Below are positions 46,065 to 54,844 of a stretch of DNA of 64,000 bases, in pieces. Positions within the stretch are counted from its first letter, which is position 1. Each line of letters begins with the position of its first letter. The notes under the pieces are model-generated. The model did not search any database and was not told the origin of the DNA. It saw only the letters and a list, made by a program, of their open reading frames with translations. The DNA is from Reyranella sp. CPCC 100927 (GTDB lineage Bacteria; Pseudomonadota; Alphaproteobacteria; Reyranellales; Reyranellaceae). The translations under genes and the position numbers were made by a program. Where the stretch lies: NCBI RefSeq assembly GCF_007859315.1, contig NZ_VOHA01000003.1, forward strand, positions 186,001-250,000, read 5' to 3'.

Positions 46065-47258
46065 ATGGACGGACGGCAGACTTCGGCGCGGCCCGCCGGC
46101 GACGGCAGCGCCTATCACCTGAAGGCGCCGACCTATAATGCGCGCCTGACGGAAGTGGGTCGCGGTACGCCAATGGGCGAGCTGCTGCGGCGGTACTGGC
46201 ATCCGATCGGTCTGGTGAAAGACGCGGCAGCGACGCCGCGGCCCGTCAAGGTGCTGGGTGAGGAGCTGATCCTGTTTCGCGACGGTGCCGGCCGGCCGGG
46301 CCTGGTCTATCCGCGCTGCTGCCATCGCGGCACCACGCTCTACTACGGCAAGATCGAGGACCGTGGCATCCGCTGCTGTTATCACGGCTGGCTGTTCGAC
46401 GTTGAAGGCCGTTGCCTGGAGCAGCCCTGCGAGCCTGATGGCGGCCGCCAGCGTGATCGTGTGCGCCAGCCCTGGTATCCGGTGCAGGAGCGCTACGGCC
46501 TGGTCTTCGCCTATATGGGCCCGCCGGAGCGGCGACCTGTGCTGCCGCGCTACGACTGCCTCGAGGTGCTGGAGGACGGCGAGTTCGTCGAAGCCGATGA
46601 TTCCAGCATCGGTACCGGTGGCGTCGTGATTGCGGCTTGCAACTGGCTGCAGCATTTCGAGAACGTGGTCGATCCCTACCATGTGCCGATCCTGCACGGC
46701 TCGTTCAGCGGCGCGCAGTTCGTCGAGCAGATGGCGGCGATGCCGAAGGTGAAGTTCGAATATGGCCCGCGCGGCGTGAAGAGTACCCAGCTGCGCGGCC
46801 TGCTGGAGGGCGGCACCTTTCGGCGCATCACCGAAGCCGTGCTGCCGACGTTACGCATCGTGCCCAACCCACAGGTTGGCCGCTACGGCATGGTCGAGTC
46901 GATCGGTTGGACCCTGCCGATCGACGACACGCACTACCGCATCTACGCCGCCGGCCGGGTGCGCGAGGCGGGCGCGCTCGGCAAGATGAAGTCGCGCTAC
47001 AACGGCAAGACCTGGGACGAGCTGACGCCGGAGGAGCACCAGCGCTTTCCGGGTGACGTCGAAGCGCAGACCGGGCAGGGGCCGATCACGTTCCATTCCG
47101 AGGAGCACCTCGTCTCCAGCGATCAGGGCGTCTCCATGCTGCGCATCCTGTTCCAGAAGCAGCTCGAGGTCATTGCCGCCGGCGGCGATCCCGTGGGTGT
47201 CGCCTTCGATGAAAAGGACGCCTACGTAAAGTTCGACGCCGGCCAGTATCTCGAGTGA
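46065..47258 (+). CDS. Rieske 2Fe-2S oxygenase
   Basis: A 397-residue oxygenase. CCHRGTTLYYGKIEDRGIRCCYHGW gives C-x-H-x15-17-C-x2-H for the Rieske cluster (near residues 85-110). The catalytic domain contains NWLQHFENVVDPYHVPILHGSFSG, with the D-x-x-H-x4-H iron triad. It resembles phthalate- or vanillate-type one-component terminal oxygenases that accept electrons from a separate reductase, which is not in the window. ATG 46065 has GAGAGGGAGCGGACG upstream. It is 17 bases after the Bug receptor gene, a common catabolic pairing. Confidence 0.92.
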   Translation: MDGRQTSARPAGDGSAYHLKAPTYNARLTEVGRGTPMGELLRRYWHPIGLVKDAAATPRPVKVLGEELILFRDGAGRPGLVYPRCCHRGTTLYYGKIEDRGIRCCYHGWLFDVEGRCLEQPCEPDGGRQRDRVRQPWYPVQERYGLVFAYMGPPERRPVLPRYDCLEVLEDGEFVEADDSSIGTGGVVIAACNWLQHFENVVDPYHVPILHGSFSGAQFVEQMAAMPKVKFEYGPRGVKSTQLRGLLEGGTFRRITEAVLPTLRIVPNPQVGRYGMVESIGWTLPIDDTHYRIYAAGRVREAGALGKMKSRYNGKTWDELTPEEHQRFPGDVEAQTGQGPITFHSEEHLVSSDQGVSMLRILFQKQLEVIAAGGDPVGVAFDEKDAYVKFDAGQYLE

Positions 47259-47274
47259 TCGGCGCCAGCAGGCT

Positions 47275-47994
47275 CTATCCTGCCAGCCCGATGCGGACAC
47301 GGCGGTTGTGGCGGCCCTTGTTGTCGATCTTGAGGATGCGGATCGGTGGTGACTCGCCGGTGGCATTGAGATGGGTGCCGCCGCAGGCCTGTCGATCCAG
47401 CCCGACGATCTCGACGATGCGGATCGTGCCGTCCGACGTCGGTGGCGGTGCGACGGAGCGGCTGCGGATCAGGCCGTGCTGGGCCTGCGCCTCTTCGAGC
47501 GGGACATGGCTGAAATTGAGTGCGAGGTTCTGTGCAATCAGGTCGTTGATCGGGCCTTCCAACGCGCGGATGCGATCATTGTCGGCGCCGGGAACGTCGA
47601 AATCCATGCGTGCCGTACCGTCGTCGTACATCTGCACGCCGGTCACCAGTGCGCCGTCGAACGCCTGATAGACCAGGGCATTGAGGATGTGCGTGTCGGT
47701 GTGCAACTGGCGCATCATGCGCCGGAACGCCGGATCGACCGATGCCTCGACGGCGCCGGCGATCTCAACGGCGCTGTCCAGCACATGCCAGACCTGGCCA
47801 TCGACGGACTCGAAGCCGCTGACGGCAACGGCGCCGCCATCCCAGCGCAGCGTGCCGCGATCCGCCGGCTGGCCGCCGCCGCCGGTGTAGAAGGGTGATT
47901 GCGCGAGCACCACGCGGCCGGGCCGGGCGTCGAGCACCGTGGTTTCGAGCGTCAGCGTCTCGGGGTGGTCGTGACAGAACAAATGGGCAGCCAT
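47275..47994 (-). CDS. Alanyl-tRNA editing protein (AlaX type)
   Basis: A free-standing relative of the AlaRS editing domain that hydrolyses mischarged Ser- or Gly-tRNA-Ala. In 239 residues: FYTGGGGQPADRGTLRWDG is the glycine-rich opening, QLHTDTHILNALVY has the H-x3-H zinc motif, and RQACGGTHLNATGESPPIRI carries the C-x3-H second pair. Length fits AlaX-M. It lies 41 bases downstream of an AraC gene on the same strand and is convergent with the Rieske gene. Confidence 0.93.
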   Translation of the reverse strand: MAAHLFCHDHPETLTLETTVLDARPGRVVLAQSPFYTGGGGQPADRGTLRWDGGAVAVSGFESVDGQVWHVLDSAVEIAGAVEASVDPAFRRMMRQLHTDTHILNALVYQAFDGALVTGVQMYDDGTARMDFDVPGADNDRIRALEGPINDLIAQNLALNFSHVPLEEAQAQHGLIRSRSVAPPPTSDGTIRIVEIVGLDRQACGGTHLNATGESPPIRILKIDNKGRHNRRVRIGLAG

Positions 47995-48035
47995 CGCTTC
48001 GCGAGCCCTCAAGAATCGCCAGGGATGGCCGAGGG

Positions 48036-48896
48036 TTACGCCGCGACGTCCGACGGGTATTGGCGAAAATTGAAGGCCGCGCGGGCGAACTGCAGGGGCG
48101 TGATGCCGTAGCAGCGCTTGAAGTGCTTGTTGAGCGCGCTCTGGTCGTAGAAGCCGCACAGGGCCGCGACTTCGGCTGGCGGCACCCCATGCCGTAGCTG
48201 CCGACAGGCGGCGCTCAGCCGGATCTGCGTCAGGTAGGCGTGCGGCGTCAGGCCGACGGTGCGCTTGAACAGGCCGATCAGCTGGAAAGCCGTCAGGCCG
48301 GCCACGTGCGCGAGGTCTTCGAGATGAATTGTCTCGGCATGCCGCGCCTGCATGAGGTCGATGGCGTTGCGCATCGCGACCTGGTCGCGCGGCGCCCGTT
48401 CGATGCGGCCGCCGCCGCTGCCGTGGCGCTGGAACAGGCAGCCGAAGGAGTCGATCAGCAGCTCCTGCTCGCGCAGGACATCGCGCCCGTCCTCGATCGC
48501 ACGGTGCATGGCCAGGAAACCCGCGATCAGGTCGGCGTCGCCGAACATGTTGCGGGTGAAGTAGGGCACCGCATCGATGCCCAGGCCATGGGCAACGGTG
48601 TCGATGGCGGACTGTGTCAGATAGAGCGACCGGTAGCGCCAGCGATGGCTCCAGCCCATCCAGCCGGCATGCGGTTCCTCGGGATTGAAGACGAACAGCG
48701 TCGAGGGGTGCGCTTCCTCGATCTGGCCGCGGCTCTTGATCACCGAGCCACCGGTCTCGGTCACGGCGACGACGAAGGCCTCGTGTGAATGGGGCGGATA
48801 TTCGTGTGTCGTGAAATCGGCGCGCAGCAGGCTGAGCCCGGGGACGTGTCGATCCCACCAGTAGCGCGTGATGTTCCTCGGGTCGGTACGGGCCAT
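48036..48896 (-). CDS. AraC family transcriptional regulator
   Basis: A 286-residue regulator with an AraC-type cupin sensor (TTHEYPPHSHEAFVVAVTETGGSVIKSRGQIEEAHPSTLFVFNPEEPHAG) and a C-terminal double helix-turn-helix (IHLEDLAHVAGLTAFQLIGLFKRTVGLTPHAYLTQIRLSAACRQLRHGVPPAEVAALCGFYDQSALNKHFKRCYGITPLQF). Its target is probably the AlaX gene downstream. The pair AraC-AlaX suggests control by an amino acid, though the ligand cannot be read. Confidence 0.92.
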   Translation of the reverse strand: MARTDPRNITRYWWDRHVPGLSLLRADFTTHEYPPHSHEAFVVAVTETGGSVIKSRGQIEEAHPSTLFVFNPEEPHAGWMGWSHRWRYRSLYLTQSAIDTVAHGLGIDAVPYFTRNMFGDADLIAGFLAMHRAIEDGRDVLREQELLIDSFGCLFQRHGSGGGRIERAPRDQVAMRNAIDLMQARHAETIHLEDLAHVAGLTAFQLIGLFKRTVGLTPHAYLTQIRLSAACRQLRHGVPPAEVAALCGFYDQSALNKHFKRCYGITPLQFARAAFNFRQYPSDVAA

Positions 48897-48960
48897 CCGG
48901 CGTCGATATGAGCAGCAGGCGCCGATATGTCAATCCGTGCCCCGGCCGGGTCTTGGGCGG

Positions 48961-51900
48961 TTACCAGACGGATGACGCACTGAGTTCGGCCAGTACGGCC
49001 CTTGCGTCAGCCATATCCGGCCCGTCGACGTTACCGGCGACACGGGCGCATAGCGCCGTCAGCAGCTGACGGGCCGTTGTCGGGTTGCCGCGGGCGTGCC
49101 AGACGCGAGCCAGACCCGTGCCGGCGCGAAGCGCATGCAGGGCCGCGTCGGCCTGTCGCGCAACGTCAAGCGCCGCCTCCATGTGCGCGTCGACCTGTGC
49201 CGGCGCGGCGTTTTCCAATGCGAGCAACTGAGCCCACAGGCGAGGCCGTTCGGCTGCGTAGTAGCGCTCGCCATGGACGTCGATGTGGTCCCGCATGGCC
49301 TCCAGATGCAGCCGTGCCTTGTCCGCCTGACCGACGGCGAGGTAGCTCTCCGCCAGGTTGGCCAGCATCCGGCTGGTGTGCGTGCGGGCGCCGGTGGCGC
49401 GCAACGTACGCAATCCCTCTTCCTGCAAGCCGATCCCGGCCGCCCGGTCGCCGTGTTGAAATGTTGCCCAGCCCTTGATCTCCAGTCCGAAGGCGAGCCA
49501 TTGCGGCAACTCATGCTCGTGCGCCAAGGCGAGAGCTTCGCTGGCGGATTCGTCGGCACGGCGTGTGTCGCGCTGGAAAAGGTAGGCAAGCCCGCTCGAC
49601 ACCAGGGCGAAGGCCAGGCTATGGGCATTGCGGCGCTCTCGGGCGTGTTCGATCGCCGCATCGGCCAGTCGTGTCGCCTCGTCGAGACGGCCCATGAGGG
49701 CCTGGACCCAGGCCGCGAATGCCCGACAGATCATTCCCGGATGCTCGCCGAAGTCAGCGAAGAGATCGTCAGGCACGCTATCTGCCATCGCAGCCCCCCG
49801 CGTCAACGTTTCGGCTGCTTCGCGCAAATGTCCTGCGAGCTTGAGCGAGGTGCCGAGCGCACGGTGGGCGAGGGCGAGCCGGACGGGATCGCCGGTGGCG
49901 ACGGCGATGTCCATCAGCGCGCGTGCATGTTCCAACGTCTGCGGTACCGGATGGCGCATCAGGCAGACGTTCCACACCATGCGGCTGGCGGCGAATTTGC
50001 TGGATCCATCCGCCAGGTGGTCCGACAACGCTTTCGCCGCCAGGGCGCAAGCCTCGACCTCGGCGGAGCCATAACCGTGCACGGCGCGAAGCGGGACGCA
50101 GAGCGCCAGATGCAAGCCTGCTTCAAGAGTGTCGCGTGATGGATCTTTCGGCAGGGTGGCGATCAGATCCAAGGCGTGCCTGAAGTGAGCCACGGCTTCA
50201 CGCGCAGCGCCGCGATTGCCGGCGAACCGGCCTGCCTTGCGCAGATGGGTAACGGCTCGGGAGGTGTCCCGCGCCCGTTCGAAATGCATGGCCAGTTCGC
50301 CGGCAATTTCGTCGGCCCGCCCGGCATAGGCCTGTTCGAGGCGATCGCCGATGCGTCCGTGCAGCGCGGCACACTGACCCGCCGGCAGGCGGCCGTAGAG
50401 CGTTTGCCGATAGAGCGCATGACGGAACGTGAAGCGGCTGGCAACGGTCCCATCCGGCCACGCTTCCGTTCCGGCGGCGTCGATGAGCTGATGACGCTGC
50501 GCGATATCCCGGCACAACGTTTCGGCATCTTCCGCAGCAATACAGGCGCCGGCAGCGGCCGCGGCCGCGGAGAACGTCCCGCCGACGACACAGGCGGCTT
50601 CCAGCAGGTGCGACGCGGCGGGATGCAGCCGGCCGATCTGGCGACCGATGAGACGCTGCAGGTTGTCGGGGATGCCCAGTGGTGCCGATCCGATGTCGGC
50701 CTCACGAACGATCCATGTGCCGTTGCCTTTCACGAGCAGGCCCTGACTGACAAGGTCGTCGACGATGCCGACCATGAACAGCGGCGTGCCTTCCGTGTGC
50801 TGATGAACGCGGCGTGCCAGACGCGACATCGGCCCGGCATCGTCCTCGGTCGGCGTGAATCGGACCTGGCAGTAGTCCGTGACGGCGGCCTCGGTGAGCG
50901 GTGGCAGGGCGATTTCCAGGCAGTTGTGGCGGCGGCGCAGTTCATCGTGCATGCCCTGCAGCGGGTGGCCGGTGATCAACGACTCGACCGGCCGATATGT
51001 CCCGATCAGCAGGACGCAGGCGTGTTCGGGTCGACGCGCAAACCAGGCCAGCCAATCGATCGTTGAGTGGTCGGCCCAGTGCAGGTCTTCCAGCCAGAGC
51101 ACTATCGTTGCGTGGTGCGAGACGGCTTCGAGAGCGTCGGTCAGCTCGCGCAGCATGCGCTCCTGGGTTACGCCCGCGGTGCGGTGGCGCAATGCCCGGT
51201 TCTGCTCGGGTCCAAGCAGTGACGGCATCTGGGCAAGCCAGCTGGGTGCATGTCGATCCAGAGCAGCGATGAACTGATCACCGGAGGGACCGCGGCAGGA
51301 TCGTGTGAGGGCATCCATCAACGGAAGATACGGTTCGGTTGCCCCATGGTGATCAGCCGACTGGCCCCAGGTCACGTGGATGTCGGCGGACAGCGCCGCA
51401 GGCGATACGAAGGCTCGCACCAGCGATGTCTTGCCGATCCCCGGCTCACCCGTCACGAACACGACTTGCCGCTCTCCCGTCGCGGCGCGGCCAAGGCACG
51501 CTTGCAACGCGCGGAGCTCATCGTCGCGACCGACGACGATGGCAGACGCGGCGGGCGACTTGGTCTGTTGGGCTCGCGCCTCGGTGACAGTCCCAGGCTT
51601 TTCGATGAACCGATAGCCGCGCCGATGCCGTGTTTCGATGTACCGGGGATGTCGGGCGTTATCCCCGAGTGCCTTGCGCAACTCCAGGATGCAAGTTACC
51701 AGCGCCGCATCGCCAACCGTCGTCTCGGGCCACACGCCGGCGAACAGCTCGTCCTTGGTCATCACCTGTCCGGCATGCTCGGCCAGGAAACACAGGAGCG
51801 AGAGTGCCTTGGGCGTCAGCCGGATCTCCCGGCTGCCGAGCCGTAGTCCACCACGTGGATCGAGCCGGTAGCGGCCGAATGTAACAGCCTGGCGCAACAT
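48961..51900 (-). CDS. Winged-helix/AAA/TPR regulator (979 residues)
   Basis: The largest gene. Residues 1-105 are an OmpR-type winged helix (FGRYRLDPRGGLRLGSREIRLTPKALSLLCFLAEHAGQVMTKDELFAGVWPET, YIETRHRRGYRFI). An AAA/STAND ATPase follows: VVGRDDELRALQ, VTGEPGIGKTSLVRAF (P-loop near 150) and IVLWLEDLHWADHSTIDWLAWF. From about 480 to the end come TPR-like helices, with LRALGTSLKLAGHLREAAETL and similar blocks. Such proteins are signal-responsive activators. It is divergent from the haloperoxidase-like gene, with 122 bases between the starts, so that gene is its likely target. Confidence 0.92.
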   Translation of the reverse strand: MLRQAVTFGRYRLDPRGGLRLGSREIRLTPKALSLLCFLAEHAGQVMTKDELFAGVWPETTVGDAALVTCILELRKALGDNARHPRYIETRHRRGYRFIEKPGTVTEARAQQTKSPAASAIVVGRDDELRALQACLGRAATGERQVVFVTGEPGIGKTSLVRAFVSPAALSADIHVTWGQSADHHGATEPYLPLMDALTRSCRGPSGDQFIAALDRHAPSWLAQMPSLLGPEQNRALRHRTAGVTQERMLRELTDALEAVSHHATIVLWLEDLHWADHSTIDWLAWFARRPEHACVLLIGTYRPVESLITGHPLQGMHDELRRRHNCLEIALPPLTEAAVTDYCQVRFTPTEDDAGPMSRLARRVHQHTEGTPLFMVGIVDDLVSQGLLVKGNGTWIVREADIGSAPLGIPDNLQRLIGRQIGRLHPAASHLLEAACVVGGTFSAAAAAAGACIAAEDAETLCRDIAQRHQLIDAAGTEAWPDGTVASRFTFRHALYRQTLYGRLPAGQCAALHGRIGDRLEQAYAGRADEIAGELAMHFERARDTSRAVTHLRKAGRFAGNRGAAREAVAHFRHALDLIATLPKDPSRDTLEAGLHLALCVPLRAVHGYGSAEVEACALAAKALSDHLADGSSKFAASRMVWNVCLMRHPVPQTLEHARALMDIAVATGDPVRLALAHRALGTSLKLAGHLREAAETLTRGAAMADSVPDDLFADFGEHPGMICRAFAAWVQALMGRLDEATRLADAAIEHARERRNAHSLAFALVSSGLAYLFQRDTRRADESASEALALAHEHELPQWLAFGLEIKGWATFQHGDRAAGIGLQEEGLRTLRATGARTHTSRMLANLAESYLAVGQADKARLHLEAMRDHIDVHGERYYAAERPRLWAQLLALENAAPAQVDAHMEAALDVARQADAALHALRAGTGLARVWHARGNPTTARQLLTALCARVAGNVDGPDMADARAVLAELSASSVW

Positions 51901-52022
51901 GAATTTCCCTGAGCCGAAGGTACCACAAGGCGCCTATGGAAATCCCGTGTTCCGCTTATGACTTGCCGCGGTGCTGCATGCTGTCATCGGCGCTTCGCGA
52001 TGAACCGAACCGGGAAGCCTAG

Positions 52023-53273
52023 ATGATCGTGCAGAAACATGTCCGCCGGATGGCCGTTGCCGCCGCCATCCTGACCGTTATCGCAACGCCGGCGCGATCC
52101 GACATGGTCTCGGTGTGGAATGCCAAGGCCGAAGCGATTGCCATCGAGAAGCGGCTGCTGCCGCCGCCGAATGCGCGCGGCATGGCGCTGCTGCACGTCG
52201 CCATGTTCGAGGCGGTCAATGCCGTCGACCAGCGCTACACACCCTACAAGGTCAAGCTTGCCGCTGACCGGGGCGTTTCAAAGGAAGCCGCCGCCGCGGC
52301 GGCGGCGCATGCCGTACTCACCGCTCTTCATCCCGAGCAATCGCCGGGCTTGGACGCGGTGCTGAAAGCCTCGCTGACAAGCGTTCCCGACGACGACGCG
52401 AAGTCTAAGGGAATCGAACTGGGCAAGCGGGCGGCCGCCGAGATTCTGTCGTTGCGCCAAAATGATGGAGCCGACGTTCCCGAGGCCTATCGGCCTGCCA
52501 CGACTGTCGGAGTCTATGTTCCGACAACCGTACCCGTGAGCTCGACTTACGGTGGGGTCAAGCCGTGGGTGATGGAAAAGGGATCGCAGTTCCGTCCGCC
52601 GCCGCCGCCGGCCCTGACGTCACGGACATGGGCGGACGATCTCAACGAGATCAGGGACCTGGGGCGCCGCGACAGTACGAAACGAACGCCGGAACAAACC
52701 GCCATCGCCCGCTTCTGGTTCGTCACCGGACCGCAGGCCTGGAACCCGATCGTCAGGCAGCTGGTCGCCGTCAAGAAGATGGACCTCGTCGACAGCGCGC
52801 GCCTGTTTGCGCTCGTCGCCATCGCCAGCGACGATGCGTTCATCGCCGTATTCGATGCCAAGTATCACTATAATTTCTGGCGCCCGATCACCGCGATCCG
52901 CAATGCCGATCTGACCGGCAACAAGGCCACGCCGCGCGACGCATCGTGGCTGCCACTGGGCGACACGCCGATGCACCCTGAATATCCCTGCGCGCATTGC
53001 ATTACGTCCGGCGCCGCGGCGGTCGTGTTGATGAGTGTGCTGGGCAACGACATTCCGGAAGTGTCGATGACCAGTCCGACGGCGCCGGGAGTCACGCGCA
53101 CGTGGACGCGGCTGCAGGACTATGCCGACGAGGTGGCGGCGGCGCGGATCTATGCCGGCTTCCACTACCGCTTCTCGAACAAGATTGCCCTGGGCATGGG
53201 GCGCAAGATCGGCGAACTCACGGTCTCCACGCGGATGCGTAGCGCGGCCATCCCGGCAGCATCGCAGCGATAG
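52023..53273 (+). CDS. Vanadium-dependent haloperoxidase/PAP2-like protein, exported
   Basis: A 416-residue precursor with a signal peptide (VAAAILTVIATPARS). The active-site pattern of the vanadate/PAP2 family is present: FDAKYHYNFWRPITAIR (Lys/Arg block), MHPEYPCAHCITSGAAAVVL near residue 320 (a P-C-A-H form of the usual P-S-[GA]-H) and AARIYAGFHYRFSNKIALGMG with the last His near 381. Family members are haloperoxidases or acid phosphatases; which applies here is unknown. It is the likely target of the divergent AAA regulator. Confidence 0.88.
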   Translation: MIVQKHVRRMAVAAAILTVIATPARSDMVSVWNAKAEAIAIEKRLLPPPNARGMALLHVAMFEAVNAVDQRYTPYKVKLAADRGVSKEAAAAAAAHAVLTALHPEQSPGLDAVLKASLTSVPDDDAKSKGIELGKRAAAEILSLRQNDGADVPEAYRPATTVGVYVPTTVPVSSTYGGVKPWVMEKGSQFRPPPPPALTSRTWADDLNEIRDLGRRDSTKRTPEQTAIARFWFVTGPQAWNPIVRQLVAVKKMDLVDSARLFALVAIASDDAFIAVFDAKYHYNFWRPITAIRNADLTGNKATPRDASWLPLGDTPMHPEYPCAHCITSGAAAVVLMSVLGNDIPEVSMTSPTAPGVTRTWTRLQDYADEVAAARIYAGFHYRFSNKIALGMGRKIGELTVSTRMRSAAIPAASQR

Positions 53274-53367
53274 CGGTGCCGGCGACGGCCTGGTGATGGT
53301 CAAATTTTGACCAATACCACCGACGCAGCCTGTCCCCATGATCGCCCGTCCTTGCGGGAGGGTGAAG

Positions 53368-54522
53368 GTGCTGACAGAGCGGCAGAGGATGATCCGGGAC
53401 ACCGCCCGGCAATTCGCGCAGCGTGAACTGGCGCCCGGCGCCGCCGGGCGCGATCGCGAGGGACAGTTTCCCGCCGATGCATTCGCCCGGATGGGCGGGC
53501 TTGGCCTGATGGGCATGATGGTGCCGGAGGAATTCGGCGGTGCCGGTACGGACAGCACGTCCTACTATCTGGCGTTGATGGAGATCGCCGCGGCGGACGG
53601 CGCTGCCTCGACGGCGTTCCAGGTCCACAACTCGCTCGCCTGCATGCCGATCCTCAGGTTCGGTACGGCCGAACAGAAGGAACGGTTCCTGCGGCCCATG
53701 GCGACGGGCCAGTACTTGGGCGCCTTCTGTCTGACCGAACCGGAAGCCGGCTCGGACGCGGCGGCGATCAAGACGCGGGCGCGGCGCGCCGGCAACAAGT
53801 TCGTGCTGAACGGCGTGAAGCAGTTCATCACGTCGGGTCGTAGCGCCGATGTCGCTGTCGTTTTTGCGGTCACCGACCCGACGGCCGGCAAGAAAGGTAT
53901 ATCGGCCTTCGTCGTGCCGACGAAGACTCCGGGCTACAGCGTGGCACGGGTCGAGCACACGATGGGTCAGCGCTCGACCGATCACTGCCAGATCGTCTTC
54001 GACGACTGTGAGGTGACGCCCGACCAGATGCTGGGCGAGGAGGGACAGGGGTTGTCGATCGCACTCGCCAATCTCGAAGGCGGTCGCGTCGGCGTGGCGG
54101 CGCAATCGGTCGGCATGGCGCGCGCCGCCTACGAAGCGGCGCTGGCCTATGCCAAGGATCGTCGCACCTTCGGCAAGCCGATCATCGAGCATCAAGCCGT
54201 TTCCTTCCGGCTGGCCGACATGGCGACGGCATTGCATGCCGCCGAGCTGATGGTGCTGCGCGCGGCGGCGCTGCGTGACGCCGGGCAGCCGTGCCTGAAG
54301 GAAGCCTCCATGGCCAAGCTGTTCGCTTCGGAAGCGGCCGAGAAGGTTTGCTCTGCCGCTATCCAGATCCACGGCGGCTACGGCTATCTCAGCGACTTTC
54401 CGGTCGAGCGCATCTACCGCGACGTGCGCGTGTGCTCGATCTATGAGGGCACGTCCGACATTCAACGCCTGGTCATCGGCCGGCAACTGGCAGCCGATGC
54501 GGGTTTCCACGGAGTGAACTGA
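53368..54522 (+). CDS. Acyl-CoA dehydrogenase
   Basis: FAD enzyme that oxidises acyl-CoA to enoyl-CoA. About 384 residues: LTERQRMIRDTARQFAQRELAP, YLGAFCLTEPEAGSDAAAIKTRARR (FAD/substrate block), VEHTMGQRSTDHCQIVFDDCEV, FGKPIIEHQAVSFRLADMAT and IQIHGGYGYLSDFPVERIYRDVRVCSIYEGTSDIQRLVIGR, with the catalytic glutamate in YEGTS. GTG 53368 is chosen because GGGAGG lies six bases before it; an ATG at 53338 would add MIARPCGRVK. It begins 94 bases after the haloperoxidase-like gene; the chain-length preference is unknown. Confidence 0.93.
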   Translation: MLTERQRMIRDTARQFAQRELAPGAAGRDREGQFPADAFARMGGLGLMGMMVPEEFGGAGTDSTSYYLALMEIAAADGAASTAFQVHNSLACMPILRFGTAEQKERFLRPMATGQYLGAFCLTEPEAGSDAAAIKTRARRAGNKFVLNGVKQFITSGRSADVAVVFAVTDPTAGKKGISAFVVPTKTPGYSVARVEHTMGQRSTDHCQIVFDDCEVTPDQMLGEEGQGLSIALANLEGGRVGVAAQSVGMARAAYEAALAYAKDRRTFGKPIIEHQAVSFRLADMATALHAAELMVLRAAALRDAGQPCLKEASMAKLFASEAAEKVCSAAIQIHGGYGYLSDFPVERIYRDVRVCSIYEGTSDIQRLVIGRQLAADAGFHGVN

Positions 54523-54523
54523 C

Positions 54524-54844
54524 ATGATCGCCCGGCTTTGGCGCGGAGAGGCGATGCCAGACAATGCCGCCGCATACCAGGAACACTTCAACCAGCAGGT
54601 TTACCCGGCGCTCAACGCACTGGCCGGCTATCGGGGCGCCTGGCTGTTGCGTCGTGATGTCGATGGGCGCGTTGAATTCCTCGCCATGACGATGTGGGAC
54701 TCGGTGGAGTCGATCAAGGCCTTCGCCGGCGATGATGTGCAGAGAGCGGTTGTCGAGCCGGAAGCGCGTGCTGTTTTGGCTTCGTTCGACAGCTTTGCCC
54801 GGCACTTCGAGGTTGTGTCACACCCCCAAGTGCAAGGCCTATGA
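54524..54844 (+). CDS. ABM-like small dimeric alpha/beta-barrel protein
   Basis: A 106-residue protein of ferredoxin-like fold, resembling the antibiotic biosynthesis monooxygenase (ABM) group: MIARLWRGEAMPDNAAAYQEHF at the start, GYRGAWLLRRDVDGRVEFLAMTMWDSVESIKAFAGDD as strands 2-3 and helix. The ATG starts one base after the acyl-CoA dehydrogenase stop, so the two are co-translated. Members bind small aromatic or heme-like ligands; the ligand here is unknown. It overlaps the 3' end of the convergent acyltransferase gene by six bases. Confidence 0.8.
   Translation: MIARLWRGEAMPDNAAAYQEHFNQQVYPALNALAGYRGAWLLRRDVDGRVEFLAMTMWDSVESIKAFAGDDVQRAVVEPEARAVLASFDSFARHFEVVSHPQVQGL

Noticed and set aside
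43804-46173. Very long minus-strand open frame opposite ilvD and the Bug receptor
   Set aside because: GC-rich DNA gives long antisense frames; ilvD and Bug motifs on the plus strand are complete, and the antisense protein has no recognisable domain.
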